Assembly: GCF_011058315.1 (NCBI RefSeq)
Contig: NZ_CP049298.1
Span: 1,178,001-1,242,000, forward strand
Length of the DNA stretch: 64,000 nucleotides
Source: Chryseobacterium sp. POL2
GTDB lineage: Bacteria; Bacteroidota; Bacteroidia; Flavobacteriales; Weeksellaceae
Direction of reading: 5' to 3'
Shown here: positions 46,260 to 54,106 of the stretch, in pieces
Layout: each line of letters opens with the position of its first letter
Numbering within the stretch: position 1 is the first letter of the stretch
The notes under the pieces: model-generated
Database searches by the model: none
What the model saw: only the letters and a program-made list of their open reading frames with translations
What the model was told of the DNA's origin: nothing
Translations under genes and position numbers: made by a program

Positions 46260-46646
46260 CTAAGCCTTCTTTTTAAAAGTGGCAGTTAACATGGCATTGC
46301 TAATTCGTTTTCCGGGGCGGTAGTTGACCTTAGAACTTTTGATGTTAGCCACCGTAAACTCCTCCTCTCTAGCAGTACCCTCGCTAGATACCGACGGATA
46401 GAAGCTCCCCAACTTGTCCAGTCGGATCACTTTACCATTGGCAAGCTCCTCTTGGATTACATTTTCTAATGCGATGATAACACCACGGATGTCCGCCTCG
46501 GACAATGCCGAGAATTTTTCGATCTTCTTAACAAGGTCCTCTACAGTTACCTCGCCGTCCAGCACAATAGCTGCATACCATTTTTTAAGACCACCACCAG
46601 CGATGCCTGGCTGCGCTTTCTGAATTAATTTGTACTTAATTGCCAT
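46260..46646 (-). CDS. HU-like DNA-binding protein (Bacteroidota HU-related family)
   Basis: A 128-residue protein. The start MAIKYKLIQKAQPG and the later KLGSFYPSVSSEG are typical of the HU-related proteins of Bacteroidota, which are longer than classical HU and have an HU/IHF fold with a DNA-binding arm region. The tail is basic (KKKA). It probably shapes chromosomal DNA or serves a local role at the repeats. The upstream side (46647-46763) leads straight into the tandem array. Confidence 0.9.
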   Translation of the reverse strand: MAIKYKLIQKAQPGIAGGGLKKWYAAIVLDGEVTVEDLVKKIEKFSALSEADIRGVIIALENVIQEELANGKVIRLDKLGSFYPSVSSEGTAREEEFTVANIKSSKVNYRPGKRISNAMLTATFKKKA

Positions 46647-46763
46647 AATACATAAGTGTTTAAAGGTTAATAAATATTTATTTCATTTGATGCCATGAAA
46701 ATAATAAAAATTTCGTTACCCACAAACACCTATCTCATTGACACATATTATGTTAAGTCCCAC

Positions 46764-48266
46764 AACTTCGACGCCACTCAACCACCTAAGCAGTCAACAA
46801 ACGGAGTGGAAGTGGGTCATCGAGCGGAGTGGAATTGGGTCATCGAGCGGAGTCGAGATGAAAACAATCTGGCTTCGACTCCGCTCAGCCACCTAGATGG
46901 TCACCAAGCGGAGTCGAAGTGGGTCATCGAGCGGAGTCGAGATGAAGACAATCTGGCTTCGGCTCCGCTCAGCCACCTAGATGGTCACCAAGCGGAGTCG
47001 AAGTGGGTCATCGAGCGGAGTCGAGATGAAAACAATGTAGCTTCGACTCCGCTCAGCCACCTAGATGGTCATCGAGCGGTGTCGAAGTGGGTCATCGAGC
47101 GGAGTCGAGATGAAAACAATGTGGCATCGGCTCCGCTCAGCCACCTAGATGGTCACCAAGCGGAGTCGAGATGAAGACAATCTGGCTTCGGCTCCGCTCA
47201 GCCACCTAGATGGTCATCGAGCGGAGTCGAGATGAAAACAATGTGGCATCGGCTCCGCTCAACCACCTAGATGGTCACCAAGCGGAGTCGAGATGAAGAC
47301 AATGTGGCATCGGCTCCGCTCAACCACCTAGATGGTCACCAAGCGGAGTCGAGATGAAGACAATCTGGCTTCGACTCCGCTCAGCCACCTAGATGGTCAT
47401 CGAGCGGAGTCGAGATGAAAACAATGTGGCATCGGCTCCGCTCAGCCACCTAGATGGTCATCGAGCGGAGTCGAGATGAAAACAATCTGGCTTCGACTCC
47501 GCTCAGCCACCTAGATGGTCACCAAGCGGAGTCGAGATGAAAACAATCTGGCATCGGCTCCGCTCAGCCACCTAGATGGTCATCGAGCGGAGTCGAGATG
47601 AAGACAATCTGGCTTCGGCTCCGCTCAGCCACCTAGATGGTCATCGAGCGGAGTCGAGATGAAAACAATCTGGCTTCGACTCCGCTCAGCCACCTAGATG
47701 GTCATCGAGCGGAGTCGAGATGAAAACAATGTGGCATCGGCTCCGCTCAGCCACCTAGATGGTCACCAAGCGGAGTGGAAGTGGGTCATCGAGCGGAGTC
47801 GAGATGAAGACAATCTGGCTTCGGCTCCGCTCAGCCACCTAGATGGTCATCGAGCGGAGTCGAGATGAAGACAATCTGGCTTCGGCTCCGCTCAGCCACC
47901 TAGATGGTCATCGAGCGGAGTCGAGATGAAAACAATGTGGCATCGGCTCCGCTCAGCCACCTAGATGGTCACCAAGCGGTGTCGAGATGAAAACAATGTG
48001 GCTTCGGCTCCGCTCAGCCACCTAGATGATCACCAAGCGGAGTCGAGATGAAAACAATGTGGCATCGGCTCCGCTCAGCCACCTAGATGGTCACCAAGCG
48101 GAGTCGAGATGAAGACAATCTGGCTTCGACTCCGCTCAGCCACCTAGATGGTCACCAAGCGGAGTCGAGATGAAGACAATCTGGCTTCGACTCCGCTCAG
48201 CCACCTAGATGGTCATCGAGCGGAGTCGAGATGAAAACAATCTGGCTTCGACTCCGCTCAGCCACC
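46764..48266. repeat. Tandem array of about 22 units (mostly 61 bp), each with an inverted repeat
   Basis: I count about 22 copies of the closing motif CCACCTAGAT. Most units are 61 bp; the first few and one near 47770 carry an extra 23 bp (GAAGTGGGTCATCGAGCGGAGTC-type insert), giving about 84 bp. Each unit has AGCGGAGTCGA ... TCGACTCCGCT, an 11-bp inverted repeat with a loop of about 18 nt. Right arms vary between CTTCGACT, CTTCGGCT and CATCGGCT; the GGCT form keeps G-U pairing in RNA. The last unit supplies the stop codon of the GIY-YIG gene. There are no unique spacers, so it is not a CRISPR. Confidence 0.93.
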
Positions 48267-48572
48267 TTTCTTATTCCTGAAATGAGAATCGTTATTACAT
48301 TCTGCTAATTTTTTTAAATCCACATCACAAGCATTAATCAAAGCTGTTTTCTTTTTATGACTCCAACCTTGTATCTGCTTCTCTCTCAAAAAAGCGTCAG
48401 CAATATTTGTGAACGTTTCATAATATACTAATTTCACAGGAAGTCTTTTTGAAGTATAATTAGCACCAAGACCTTCTTGATGTTGTGTGAATCGCTGTTC
48501 TAGATCAATTGTACTTCCTGTATAATAAGTTTTATCAGCACACAATAGAATATACATATAACCTGGTTTCAT
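48258..48572 (-). CDS. GIY-YIG nuclease-domain protein (YhbQ/UPF0213-like)
   Basis: A 104-residue single-domain protein. The GIY and YIG elements appear as GYMYILL (residues 4-10) and YYTGST (16-21); Arg27 in LEQRF and the acidic residue in [11 protein letters not shown] complete the active site, so it may cut DNA. The last residues KKGG and the stop codon are encoded by the end unit of the 61-bp array: Gly-Gly-stop reads the CAGCCACC motif. A degenerate copy of the same repeat lies 72 bp upstream of the start. Thus the gene is bracketed by one repeat family. Confidence 0.88.
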   Translation of the reverse strand: MKPGYMYILLCADKTYYTGSTIDLEQRFTQHQEGLGANYTSKRLPVKLVYYETFTNIADAFLREKQIQGWSHKKKTALINACDVDLKKLAECNNDSHFRNKKGG

Positions 48573-48643
48573 AAAGATTGTAATTTAATTTTTAAAGGTT
48601 ATGAATTTAATAAAACTTTAGATTATGGTATTTGAAGCCTCGG

Positions 48644-48702
48644 GCTTCGGCTCCGCTCAGCCACCTAGATGATCATCGAGCGGTGTCGAGATGGGTCATC
48701 GA
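48644..48702. repeat. Solitary degenerate copy of the 61-bp repeat
   Basis: GCTTCGGCTCCGCTCAG, CCACCTAGATGATCATCGAG and a GTGTCGAG arm match the tandem array. It lies upstream of the GIY-YIG gene, on the other side from the array. Confidence 0.75.
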
Positions 48703-48714
48703 ATAAAGCAGAGA

Positions 48715-48902
48715 TGATAATCGACATCTAAACTTTGAGCGTTAAATAAATTATAGCAATGAGCGTAAAAAAGTTTAGTGTCCGAACAAGCGTGGGAAAA
48801 GCATGGGCGTGAGTTTTAAACTTTTTAGCGAATGAAAATAATTTATAGCGATAAAGTTTAAAGTCTTGACTTTTTGGTTCTTTTGCGTCAAGGCAAAAGA
48901 AC
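48715..48902. repeat. Three-hairpin repeat element, copy 1
   Basis: About 188 bp, found three times in this window (also 50594 and 51220) at near identity. It holds three perfect stems: CTAAACTTT/AAAGTTTAG (48728-48778), TTTAAACTTT/AAAGTTTAAA (48815-48862) and GTTCTTTTGC/GCAAAAGAAC with a 6-nt loop (48877-48902). No open frame of interest. The repeated stems suggest a structured RNA or a small non-autonomous mobile element. Confidence 0.8.
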
Positions 48903-49018
48903 GAAGCGCTTCAACGACTAGAAGCAGTCAAAAGAACAAAACACTTCAACAACTAAAAGCAGTCAAAAGAACAAAGCACTTCAACAACTAGAAGGAGCCA
49001 AAAGAACAAAACCAAACG
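48893..49018. repeat. Minisatellite with AAAAGAACAAA core
   Basis: Three to four imperfect units of about 35 bp, each reading AAAAGAACAAAGCACTTCAA or a close variant then CAACTAGAAGCAGTC. The unit starts in the 3' arm of hairpin 3. Similar runs follow the other copies at 50773-50935, 51118-51210 and 51640-51776. Confidence 0.7.
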
Positions 49019-49029
49019 AAACCGAAGTT

Positions 49030-49072
49030 GGTCACTGAGCCTGTCGAAGTGCAACAACACGGCTTCGACACT
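49030..49072. repeat. REP-like palindrome, copy 1
   Basis: GGTCACTGAGCCTGTCGAAG followed by GGCTTCGACA: the arms pair. The left arm has the same frame (GGTCA..GAGC...GTCGA) as the unit of the 61-bp array, so they are probably related. Confidence 0.6.
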
Positions 49073-49073
49073 C

Positions 49074-49118
49074 TGCGGAGAAAAACCACTCTATTCTCCG
49101 CAAATCATGCGGAGAATA
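49074..49118. promoter_or_regulatory. Palindromic operator upstream of the Fic gene
   Basis: TATTCTCCGCA (49092-49102) and TGCGGAGAATA (49108-49118) form a perfect 11-bp inverted repeat with a 5-bp spacer. A third half-site TGCGGAGAA lies at 49074-49082. A weak -7-like sequence (TATATTTA) follows, so a bound protein would block transcription. The site is 28 bp before the Fic start. Confidence 0.55.
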
Positions 49119-49146
49119 ATTTGTATATTTACCGCAAACATTTAAA

Positions 49147-50241
49147 ATGCCACTTTACATCCATCAACTTAAAGATTGGGCTCAATTCAATTGGAGTCAA
49201 GACGAACTCATCAATTTACTTGCAGAAGTAAGGCAACTACAAGGTAAATTATTGGGAAAAGTAGAGTTGCTAGGCTTTGATCTAAAAGACGAAGCTAATT
49301 TAGAGACCTTAATACAGGATGTTATCAAAACTTCCGAAATTGAAGGAGAAGTTTTAAATCCAGAATTAGTTCGCTCATCTATAGCGATTCGTCTTGGCTT
49401 GGATAATTTAGGCATTGAGCATTCTAATCGAAATATTGATGGAATTGTAGATATGATGCTCGATGCTACTCAAAATTCCAATAAATCGTTAAGTGAAGAC
49501 CGTTTATTGGCTTGGCATGGCGCATTATTCCCAACAGGCAGAAGCGGACTGTATAAAATAGAAGTTGCCCAATGGAGAACTGGAGATATGCAAGTTGTTT
49601 CTGGTGGGATGGGGAGAGAAAAAATCCACTTTGAAGCCCCACAAGCCAACAGATTGGAGAACGAAATGCAAAAATTTATAGCTTGGTTCAATCAAGAAAA
49701 CTCTTTGGATTCCATTTTGAAAGCTGCCATTGCCCACTTATGGTTTATTACCATACATCCCTTTGATGATGGCAACGGTAGAATTGCCAGAGCAATAACG
49801 GACATGCAGCTATCAACATCGGACGGCGTTAATCAGCGGTTCTACAGCATGTCGTCGCAAATCAATGCGAATAAAAAATCCTATTACACTATTTTAGAAA
49901 AAACCCAGAAAGGAGATTTAGATATAACAGAATGGCTCAAATGGTTTCTCACATGTTTAAAAGAGGCGATTATTGCTTCTAATTTGATAATCGACAGAGT
50001 AGTCCAAAAACATCAATTCTTTCTAAATAACGCTTCTAAAATAACAAATGAGCGTCAAAAAATAATTATCACCAAACTACTTGAAGGCTTTGAAGGCAAT
50101 TTAACCTCATCAAAATATGCAAAGATTGTAAAAACTTCCCCAGATACTGCTCTGAGGGACATTAACGACTTAGTAGAAAAAGGAATTTTATTAAAATCCA
50201 ATTCGGGAGGTAGAAGCACAAACTATCTATTAAATATTTAA
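49147..50241 (+). CDS. Fic-family protein (DUF4172-type), AMP- or NMP-transferase
   Basis: A 364-residue protein with an intact Fic motif HPFDDGNGRIAR at residues 204-215. An inhibitory helix motif of the [S/T]xxxE[G/N] type is visible at Thr62-Glu66-Gly67, N-terminal to the core, so it is a self-inhibited class II Fic. Residues about 1-120 form the usual N-domain, and the last 60 residues look like a winged helix (SPDTALRDINDLVEKGIL), which would bind DNA. The palindrome just upstream is a natural target. It modifies an unknown protein by adding AMP or another phosphate group. Confidence 0.92.
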   Translation: MPLYIHQLKDWAQFNWSQDELINLLAEVRQLQGKLLGKVELLGFDLKDEANLETLIQDVIKTSEIEGEVLNPELVRSSIAIRLGLDNLGIEHSNRNIDGIVDMMLDATQNSNKSLSEDRLLAWHGALFPTGRSGLYKIEVAQWRTGDMQVVSGGMGREKIHFEAPQANRLENEMQKFIAWFNQENSLDSILKAAIAHLWFITIHPFDDGNGRIARAITDMQLSTSDGVNQRFYSMSSQINANKKSYYTILEKTQKGDLDITEWLKWFLTCLKEAIIASNLIIDRVVQKHQFFLNNASKITNERQKIIITKLLEGFEGNLTSSKYAKIVKTSPDTALRDINDLVEKGILLKSNSGGRSTNYLLNI

Positions 50242-50348
50242 ACCAGAAAAAGACTAACACCTATTTTTCAACAAGTTATCATTCAATAATTATAAACCTA
50301 CAAAACCTCAAAAGAACAAAACACCAACCACCAAACGAAACCAACTTG

Positions 50349-50400
50349 GGTCACTGAGCCTGTCGAAGTGCACCCACACGGCTTCGACAAGCTCAGCCAC
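50349..50400. repeat. REP-like palindrome, copy 2
   Basis: CTGAGCCTGTCGAAG (50354-50368) and CTTCGACAAGCTCAG (50382-50396) pair over 15 bp with one wobble position. It leads straight into the heptamer array. A half copy (GGTCACTGAGCCTGTCGAAG) is found at 50574-50594. Confidence 0.75.
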
Positions 50401-50568
50401 CAATCCCCAGTCACCAATCCCCAGTCCCCAATCACCAATCACCAATCACCAATCACCAATCACCAATCCCCAATCCCCAATCACCAGTCCCCAATCACCA
50501 ATCACCAATCACCAATCACCAATCACCAGTCTCTAGTCTCTAGTTTCTAGTCTCTAGTCTCTAGTCCC
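50401..50568. repeat. Heptanucleotide array of 24 units in perfect register
   Basis: 24 consecutive 7-mers of the form YARTCNC: CAATCAC, CAATCCC, CAGTCCC, then TAGTCTC and TAGTTTC at the end. Register is unbroken for 168 bp. It is the same heptamer family as the array at 27609-27841, read on the other strand. No gene overlaps it; a frame of 60 codons here is a by-product of the repeat. Confidence 0.92.
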
Positions 50569-50593
50569 CAATCGGTCACTGAGCCTGTCGAAG

Positions 50594-50782
50594 TGATAAT
50601 CGACATCTAAACTTTGAGCGTAAAATAAATTATAAGAATGAGCGTAAAAAAGTTTAGTGTCCGAACAAGCCTAGGAAAAAGCATGGGCGTGAGTTTTAAA
50701 CTTTTTAGCGAATGAAAATAATTTATAGCGATAAAGTTTAAAGTCTTGACTTTTTGGTTCTTTTGCGTCAAGGCAAAAGAAC
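50594..50782. repeat. Three-hairpin repeat element, copy 2
   Basis: Near-identical to the copy at 48715, with all three stems. It begins immediately at the end of a REP-like half copy. Confidence 0.8.
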
Positions 50783-50935
50783 GAAGCATTTCGACAACTA
50801 AAAGCAGTCAAAAGAACAAAACACTTCAACAACCAAAAGCAGCCAAAAGAACAAAGCACTTCAACGACTAGAAAGAGTCAAAACAACGAAGCACAATAAA
50901 GAAAAAAGTCAAAAGAACAAAACACCGCCACACCA
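50773..50935. repeat. AAAAGAAC minisatellite, second run
   Basis: About four imperfect 35-bp units downstream of the three-hairpin copy 2, ending where the second element family begins. Confidence 0.6.
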
Positions 50936-51097
50936 ACCGACATTATAAAAAAGCCGTTAACGAAGAATTATGGAGGACGTTAAAAACAAAATACTGTTCG
51001 AAGCGAAGCAAGTTATATTTTGTTTAGTCCGAAATAATTCAGAGTAGGCATTTTTTATACAGTCTTGACTTTTTGGTTCTTTTGCGTCAAGGCAAAC
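50922..51097. repeat. Second hairpin element family, copy 1
   Basis: Shared with 51466-51647. It has its own stem AAACAAAATA/TATTTTGTTT (50985-51026) and ends in the same GTCTTGACTTTTTGGTTC module as the three-hairpin family, with a truncated right arm. Confidence 0.75.
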
Positions 51098-51219
51098 CCA
51101 GCGCAGCGGTTCGACGGAGTCAAAAGAACGAAGCGCTTCAACGACTAGAAAGAGCCAAAAGAACAAAGCACTTCAACGACCAAAAAAAGTTAAAAGAACA
51201 ACACCTAGCGGAGCCGAGT

Positions 51220-51402
51220 TGATAATCGACATCTAAACTTTGAGCGTAAAATAAATTATAAGAATGAGCGTAAAAAAGTTTAGTGTCCGAACAAGCGTGG
51301 GAAAAGCGTGGGCGTGAGTTTTAAACTTTTTAGCGAATGAAAATAATTTATAGCGATAAAGTTTAAAGTCTTGACTTTTTGGTTCTTTTGCGTCAAGGCA
51401 AA
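51220..51402. repeat. Three-hairpin repeat element, copy 3
   Basis: Matches copies 1 and 2 with few changes. The third stem is incomplete: its right arm stops after GCAA and is followed by CCTAGCGCAGCGG. Confidence 0.8.
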
Positions 51403-51465
51403 CCTAGCGCAGCGGTTCGACGGAGTCAAAAGAACGAAGCGCAATAAATAAAAAGGCAAAAGAAT

Positions 51466-51647
51466 AACACCGCCACACCAACCGACATTATAAAAAAGCC
51501 GTTAACGAAGAATTATGAAGGACGTAAAAAACAAAATACTGTTCGAAGCGAAGCAAGTTATATTTTGTTTAGTCCGAAATAATTCAGAGTAGGCATTTTT
51601 TATATAGTCTTGACTTTTTGGTTCTTTTGCGTCAAGGCAAAAGAACA
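51466..51647. repeat. Second hairpin element family, copy 2
   Basis: Matches 50922-51097 with small differences and keeps the complete shared 3' stem (GTTCTTTTGC/GCAAAAGAAC). Confidence 0.75.
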
Positions 51648-51776
51648 AAACCTAACCTAGCACTTCAACAACCAAAAGGAGTCAAAAGAACAAAACACTT
51701 CAACGAACAAAAGCAGTCAAAAGAACAAAGCACTTCAACAACCAGAAGCAGCCAAAAGAACAAAACACAATGCAGA
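51640..51776. repeat. AAAAGAAC minisatellite, last run
   Basis: About four imperfect units leading up to the terminator of the cysteine synthase gene. Confidence 0.6.
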
Positions 51777-51796
51777 AAAGGAACCACCAAAACAAA

Positions 51797-51831
51797 AAAA
51801 CCTCATAAGCTTATATCACTTACGAGGTTTT
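51797..51831. terminator. Terminator after the cysteine synthase-like gene
   Basis: AAAACCTCATAAG and CTTACGAGGTTTT pair with one mismatch; A- and T-rich flanks allow termination both ways. It marks the border of the repeat island. Confidence 0.8.
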
Positions 51832-51858
51832 AATATTTAAAAATCGATTAATTAATTT

Positions 51859-52839
51859 CTATAACCAACCCATCTCCTTCATCCACTCATCGTTATATAT
51901 TTTGGCAACGTAGCGCGAACCATGATCGTGTAACAACACCACGATAACATCATCTTTGGTGAACTGGTCTTTCATCTGTACCAAAGCCGCCATCGCACTA
52001 CCCGCTGAATAACCACAGAAGATACCTTCTTCTTTCGCCAGTTTGCGCGCATAGATGGCACCATCTTTATCGGTTACCTTTTCGAAATGGTCAATAACGG
52101 ACATATCGTAGTTTTCGGGGATAATATCTTCTCCGATACCTTCGGTAATATAAGAATAGGCATGGTCGTAATGTAGCTCGCCAGTTTCATGAAATTCTTT
52201 AAGGATAGAACCATAAGTATCAATACCAATGACTTTGATATCTGGATTCTTCTCTTTGAAGAACATGCCACAACCTGTCACCGTACCGCCCGTCCCCGCA
52301 CCTGCGACAAAATGCGTTAGCTTACCATCCGTCTGCTCCCAGATTTCGGGTGCTGTCTGCTCGTAATGTGCTGTACGATTGGACAAGTTATCATATTGGT
52401 TAACATACCAACCATTCTCCGTTTCGGTTGCTAATCTTTTGGACACCGAATAATAAGAGCGGGGATCCGTAGGTTTAACATCCGTAGGGCAGACGATAAC
52501 CTCCGCCCCAACAGCACGAAGAATATCGCATTTCTCTTTAGATTGTTTAGAATTGGTTACGAAGATACATTTGTAACCTTTAATAATGGCTGCCAAAGCC
52601 AAGCCCATACCCGTATTACCAGAAGTACCTTCGATGATGGTTCCGCCAGGTTTCAGACGGCCGTCTTTTTCGGCATCTTCAATCATTTTGAGCGCCATTC
52701 TATCTTTAACGGAGTTTCCGGGATTGGTAGTTTCTACTTTTGCTAATACCAAAGCTGGGAAGTCGTCTCCCAAAACTTTATTCAACTTCACCAATGGTGT
52801 GTTACCTATCGTTTCTAAAATGTTGTTATAATATTTCAT
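51859..52839 (-). CDS. PLP-dependent cysteine synthase / cystathionine beta-synthase-like
   Basis: A 326-residue fold-type II PLP enzyme: ETIGNTPLVKLN, the PLP Lys in NPGNSVKDRMA, EGTSGNTGMGLAL, AGAGTGGTVTG and GYSAGSAMAAL. The C-terminal VLLHDHGSRYVAKIYND resembles cystathionine beta-synthases and OAS sulfhydrylases of the CBS-like group more than CysK. It makes cysteine from O-acetylserine and sulfide, or cystathionine from serine and homocysteine; the sequence alone does not decide. It lies 16 bp downstream of the permease gene. Confidence 0.9.
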   Translation of the reverse strand: MKYYNNILETIGNTPLVKLNKVLGDDFPALVLAKVETTNPGNSVKDRMALKMIEDAEKDGRLKPGGTIIEGTSGNTGMGLALAAIIKGYKCIFVTNSKQSKEKCDILRAVGAEVIVCPTDVKPTDPRSYYSVSKRLATETENGWYVNQYDNLSNRTAHYEQTAPEIWEQTDGKLTHFVAGAGTGGTVTGCGMFFKEKNPDIKVIGIDTYGSILKEFHETGELHYDHAYSYITEGIGEDIIPENYDMSVIDHFEKVTDKDGAIYARKLAKEEGIFCGYSAGSAMAALVQMKDQFTKDDVIVVLLHDHGSRYVAKIYNDEWMKEMGWL

Positions 52840-52855
52840 AAAAAATTGTTACTGA

Positions 52856-54106
52856 TTAATCATATTTTATAGACTTCACAGGAGAGATTTTGCTGATGAT
52901 ATAACTCGGAATAATCATGGCGACACCCGAAATAATCAAAATCCCTGCAGAAATAGATAAAATGTGAATAGGATTAAGATCCACTGGAACGGTACTGATA
53001 AAGTAGTTCTCAGGATCCAGTTTTATGATACCAAAATACTTTTGTAATAATAATAAACCTATACCGATGACATTCCCGATGATAAGCCCCGGAACCATAA
53101 TCATAAGGGTATAGTTGATGAAAATAGCACGAATCTGCCCATTGGTCGCACCTATTGTTTTGAGAAGTCCAATAGAGTTGGTACGTTCGATGATTAAGAT
53201 GAGCAAAACCATAACAATATTAATAACGACTACCAATAGCATAATGGTGATGATAAGACTGATGTTTTGATTAAAAATATTAATCCAGTCCAATATCTGT
53301 GGGTATCTGTCGATAACGCGCTCTGCATAGTTTTTGTAACCGATATATTTTTCGATGATGGGATAATCTTTGGTCATGTTGCTGTTATCTTTCAGGAAAA
53401 TGTCCAGACCTCCAATTTCCCCATCATTAAGATTCTGTACTTTTCTAACGTGGTTGATATCGCCAATCATGTATAGGTCGTCCACCAATTTGATATCGGT
53501 TTTATAGGTTCCACTAACACGGAATTTTCTATAAATCGGTTTTTGATCTTCTTTGGAAAAAATAGCAACAATACTGTCGTTCGGCTTTAGAGATAAATCT
53601 TTAGCAATCTTATCCGACAATATCACATTGTTGTTGTAGCCATCTTCGTCATATTTTGGGATTTCCCCAGCCACCATAAAGCTTTGGAATCGCGCTCTGT
53701 CAAAGTCTTTACCCACACCTTTCAAAATAACACCCGAAAAGTTTTTCTCGGTTCTCAAAATACCACTTACAGTGGCATAAGATTGTACACCTGCCACTTC
53801 ATCAAGAGATTTTAACGCTTTAAGGTTCAAACCTTTTTGGTCTAATATTGATGAATTGTAAGAATTGTTAGAGCGCGTTGATTTTACTGTAATATCACCA
53901 CTAAAGTTAGAAATACGGTTTTCAATTGCTTTTTTGGAACCTAGACCTGTGGCAACAGTAATCAACGAAACGATGATCCCCAACGCTACAGAAACGCGTC
54001 CGATGTACACAATAACCTTTGATAGATTATTTTTGTTATCTTTGGAAAAGGCAATCTTTCTAGAGAAAAATACAGGAAAATTCAACTTAATGATTTTAAA
54101 GCTCAA
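52856..54106 (-). CDS. FtsX/LolC-type ABC transporter permease
   Basis: A 416-residue inner-membrane permease. An N-terminal helix (IVYIGRVSVALGIIVSLITVATGLG) precedes a large MacB-type periplasmic domain (about 70-260), and three C-terminal helices form the FtsX domain (NIFNQNISLIITIMLLVVVINIVMVLL, ERTNSIGLLKTIGATNGQI). The LLKTIGAT motif is typical of LolC/LolE, which release lipoproteins from the inner membrane, and of MacB-type permeases. No ATPase gene is adjacent. Its first 17 bp overlap the divergent namZ gene. Confidence 0.88.
   Translation of the reverse strand: MSFKIIKLNFPVFFSRKIAFSKDNKNNLSKVIVYIGRVSVALGIIVSLITVATGLGSKKAIENRISNFSGDITVKSTRSNNSYNSSILDQKGLNLKALKSLDEVAGVQSYATVSGILRTEKNFSGVILKGVGKDFDRARFQSFMVAGEIPKYDEDGYNNNVILSDKIAKDLSLKPNDSIVAIFSKEDQKPIYRKFRVSGTYKTDIKLVDDLYMIGDINHVRKVQNLNDGEIGGLDIFLKDNSNMTKDYPIIEKYIGYKNYAERVIDRYPQILDWINIFNQNISLIITIMLLVVVINIVMVLLILIIERTNSIGLLKTIGATNGQIRAIFINYTLMIMVPGLIIGNVIGIGLLLLQKYFGIIKLDPENYFISTVPVDLNPIHILSISAGILIISGVAMIIPSYIISKISPVKSIKYD

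Noticed and set aside
46695-47174. Open frame of 159 codons at the start of the 61/84-bp array
   Set aside because: All but the first 26 codons are repeat DNA that stays open only because the early units are 84 bp. Frame ends when 61-bp units begin. No domain or conserved feature.
46764-48266. CRISPR array
   Set aside because: Units are tandem and nearly identical along their entire length, with no unique spacers, and there are no cas genes.
50368-50550. Open frame rich in HQSPITN repeats
   Set aside because: Direct translation of the heptamer array (a 21-bp period gives a 7-residue repeat).
50607-51833. Several short frames on both strands
   Set aside because: They lie in the hairpin elements and minisatellites and repeat with them; no coding character.
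53865-54089. Longer start for namZ
   Set aside because: The extra 75 codons run antisense to the permease and would hide the clear signal peptide starting at 54090.
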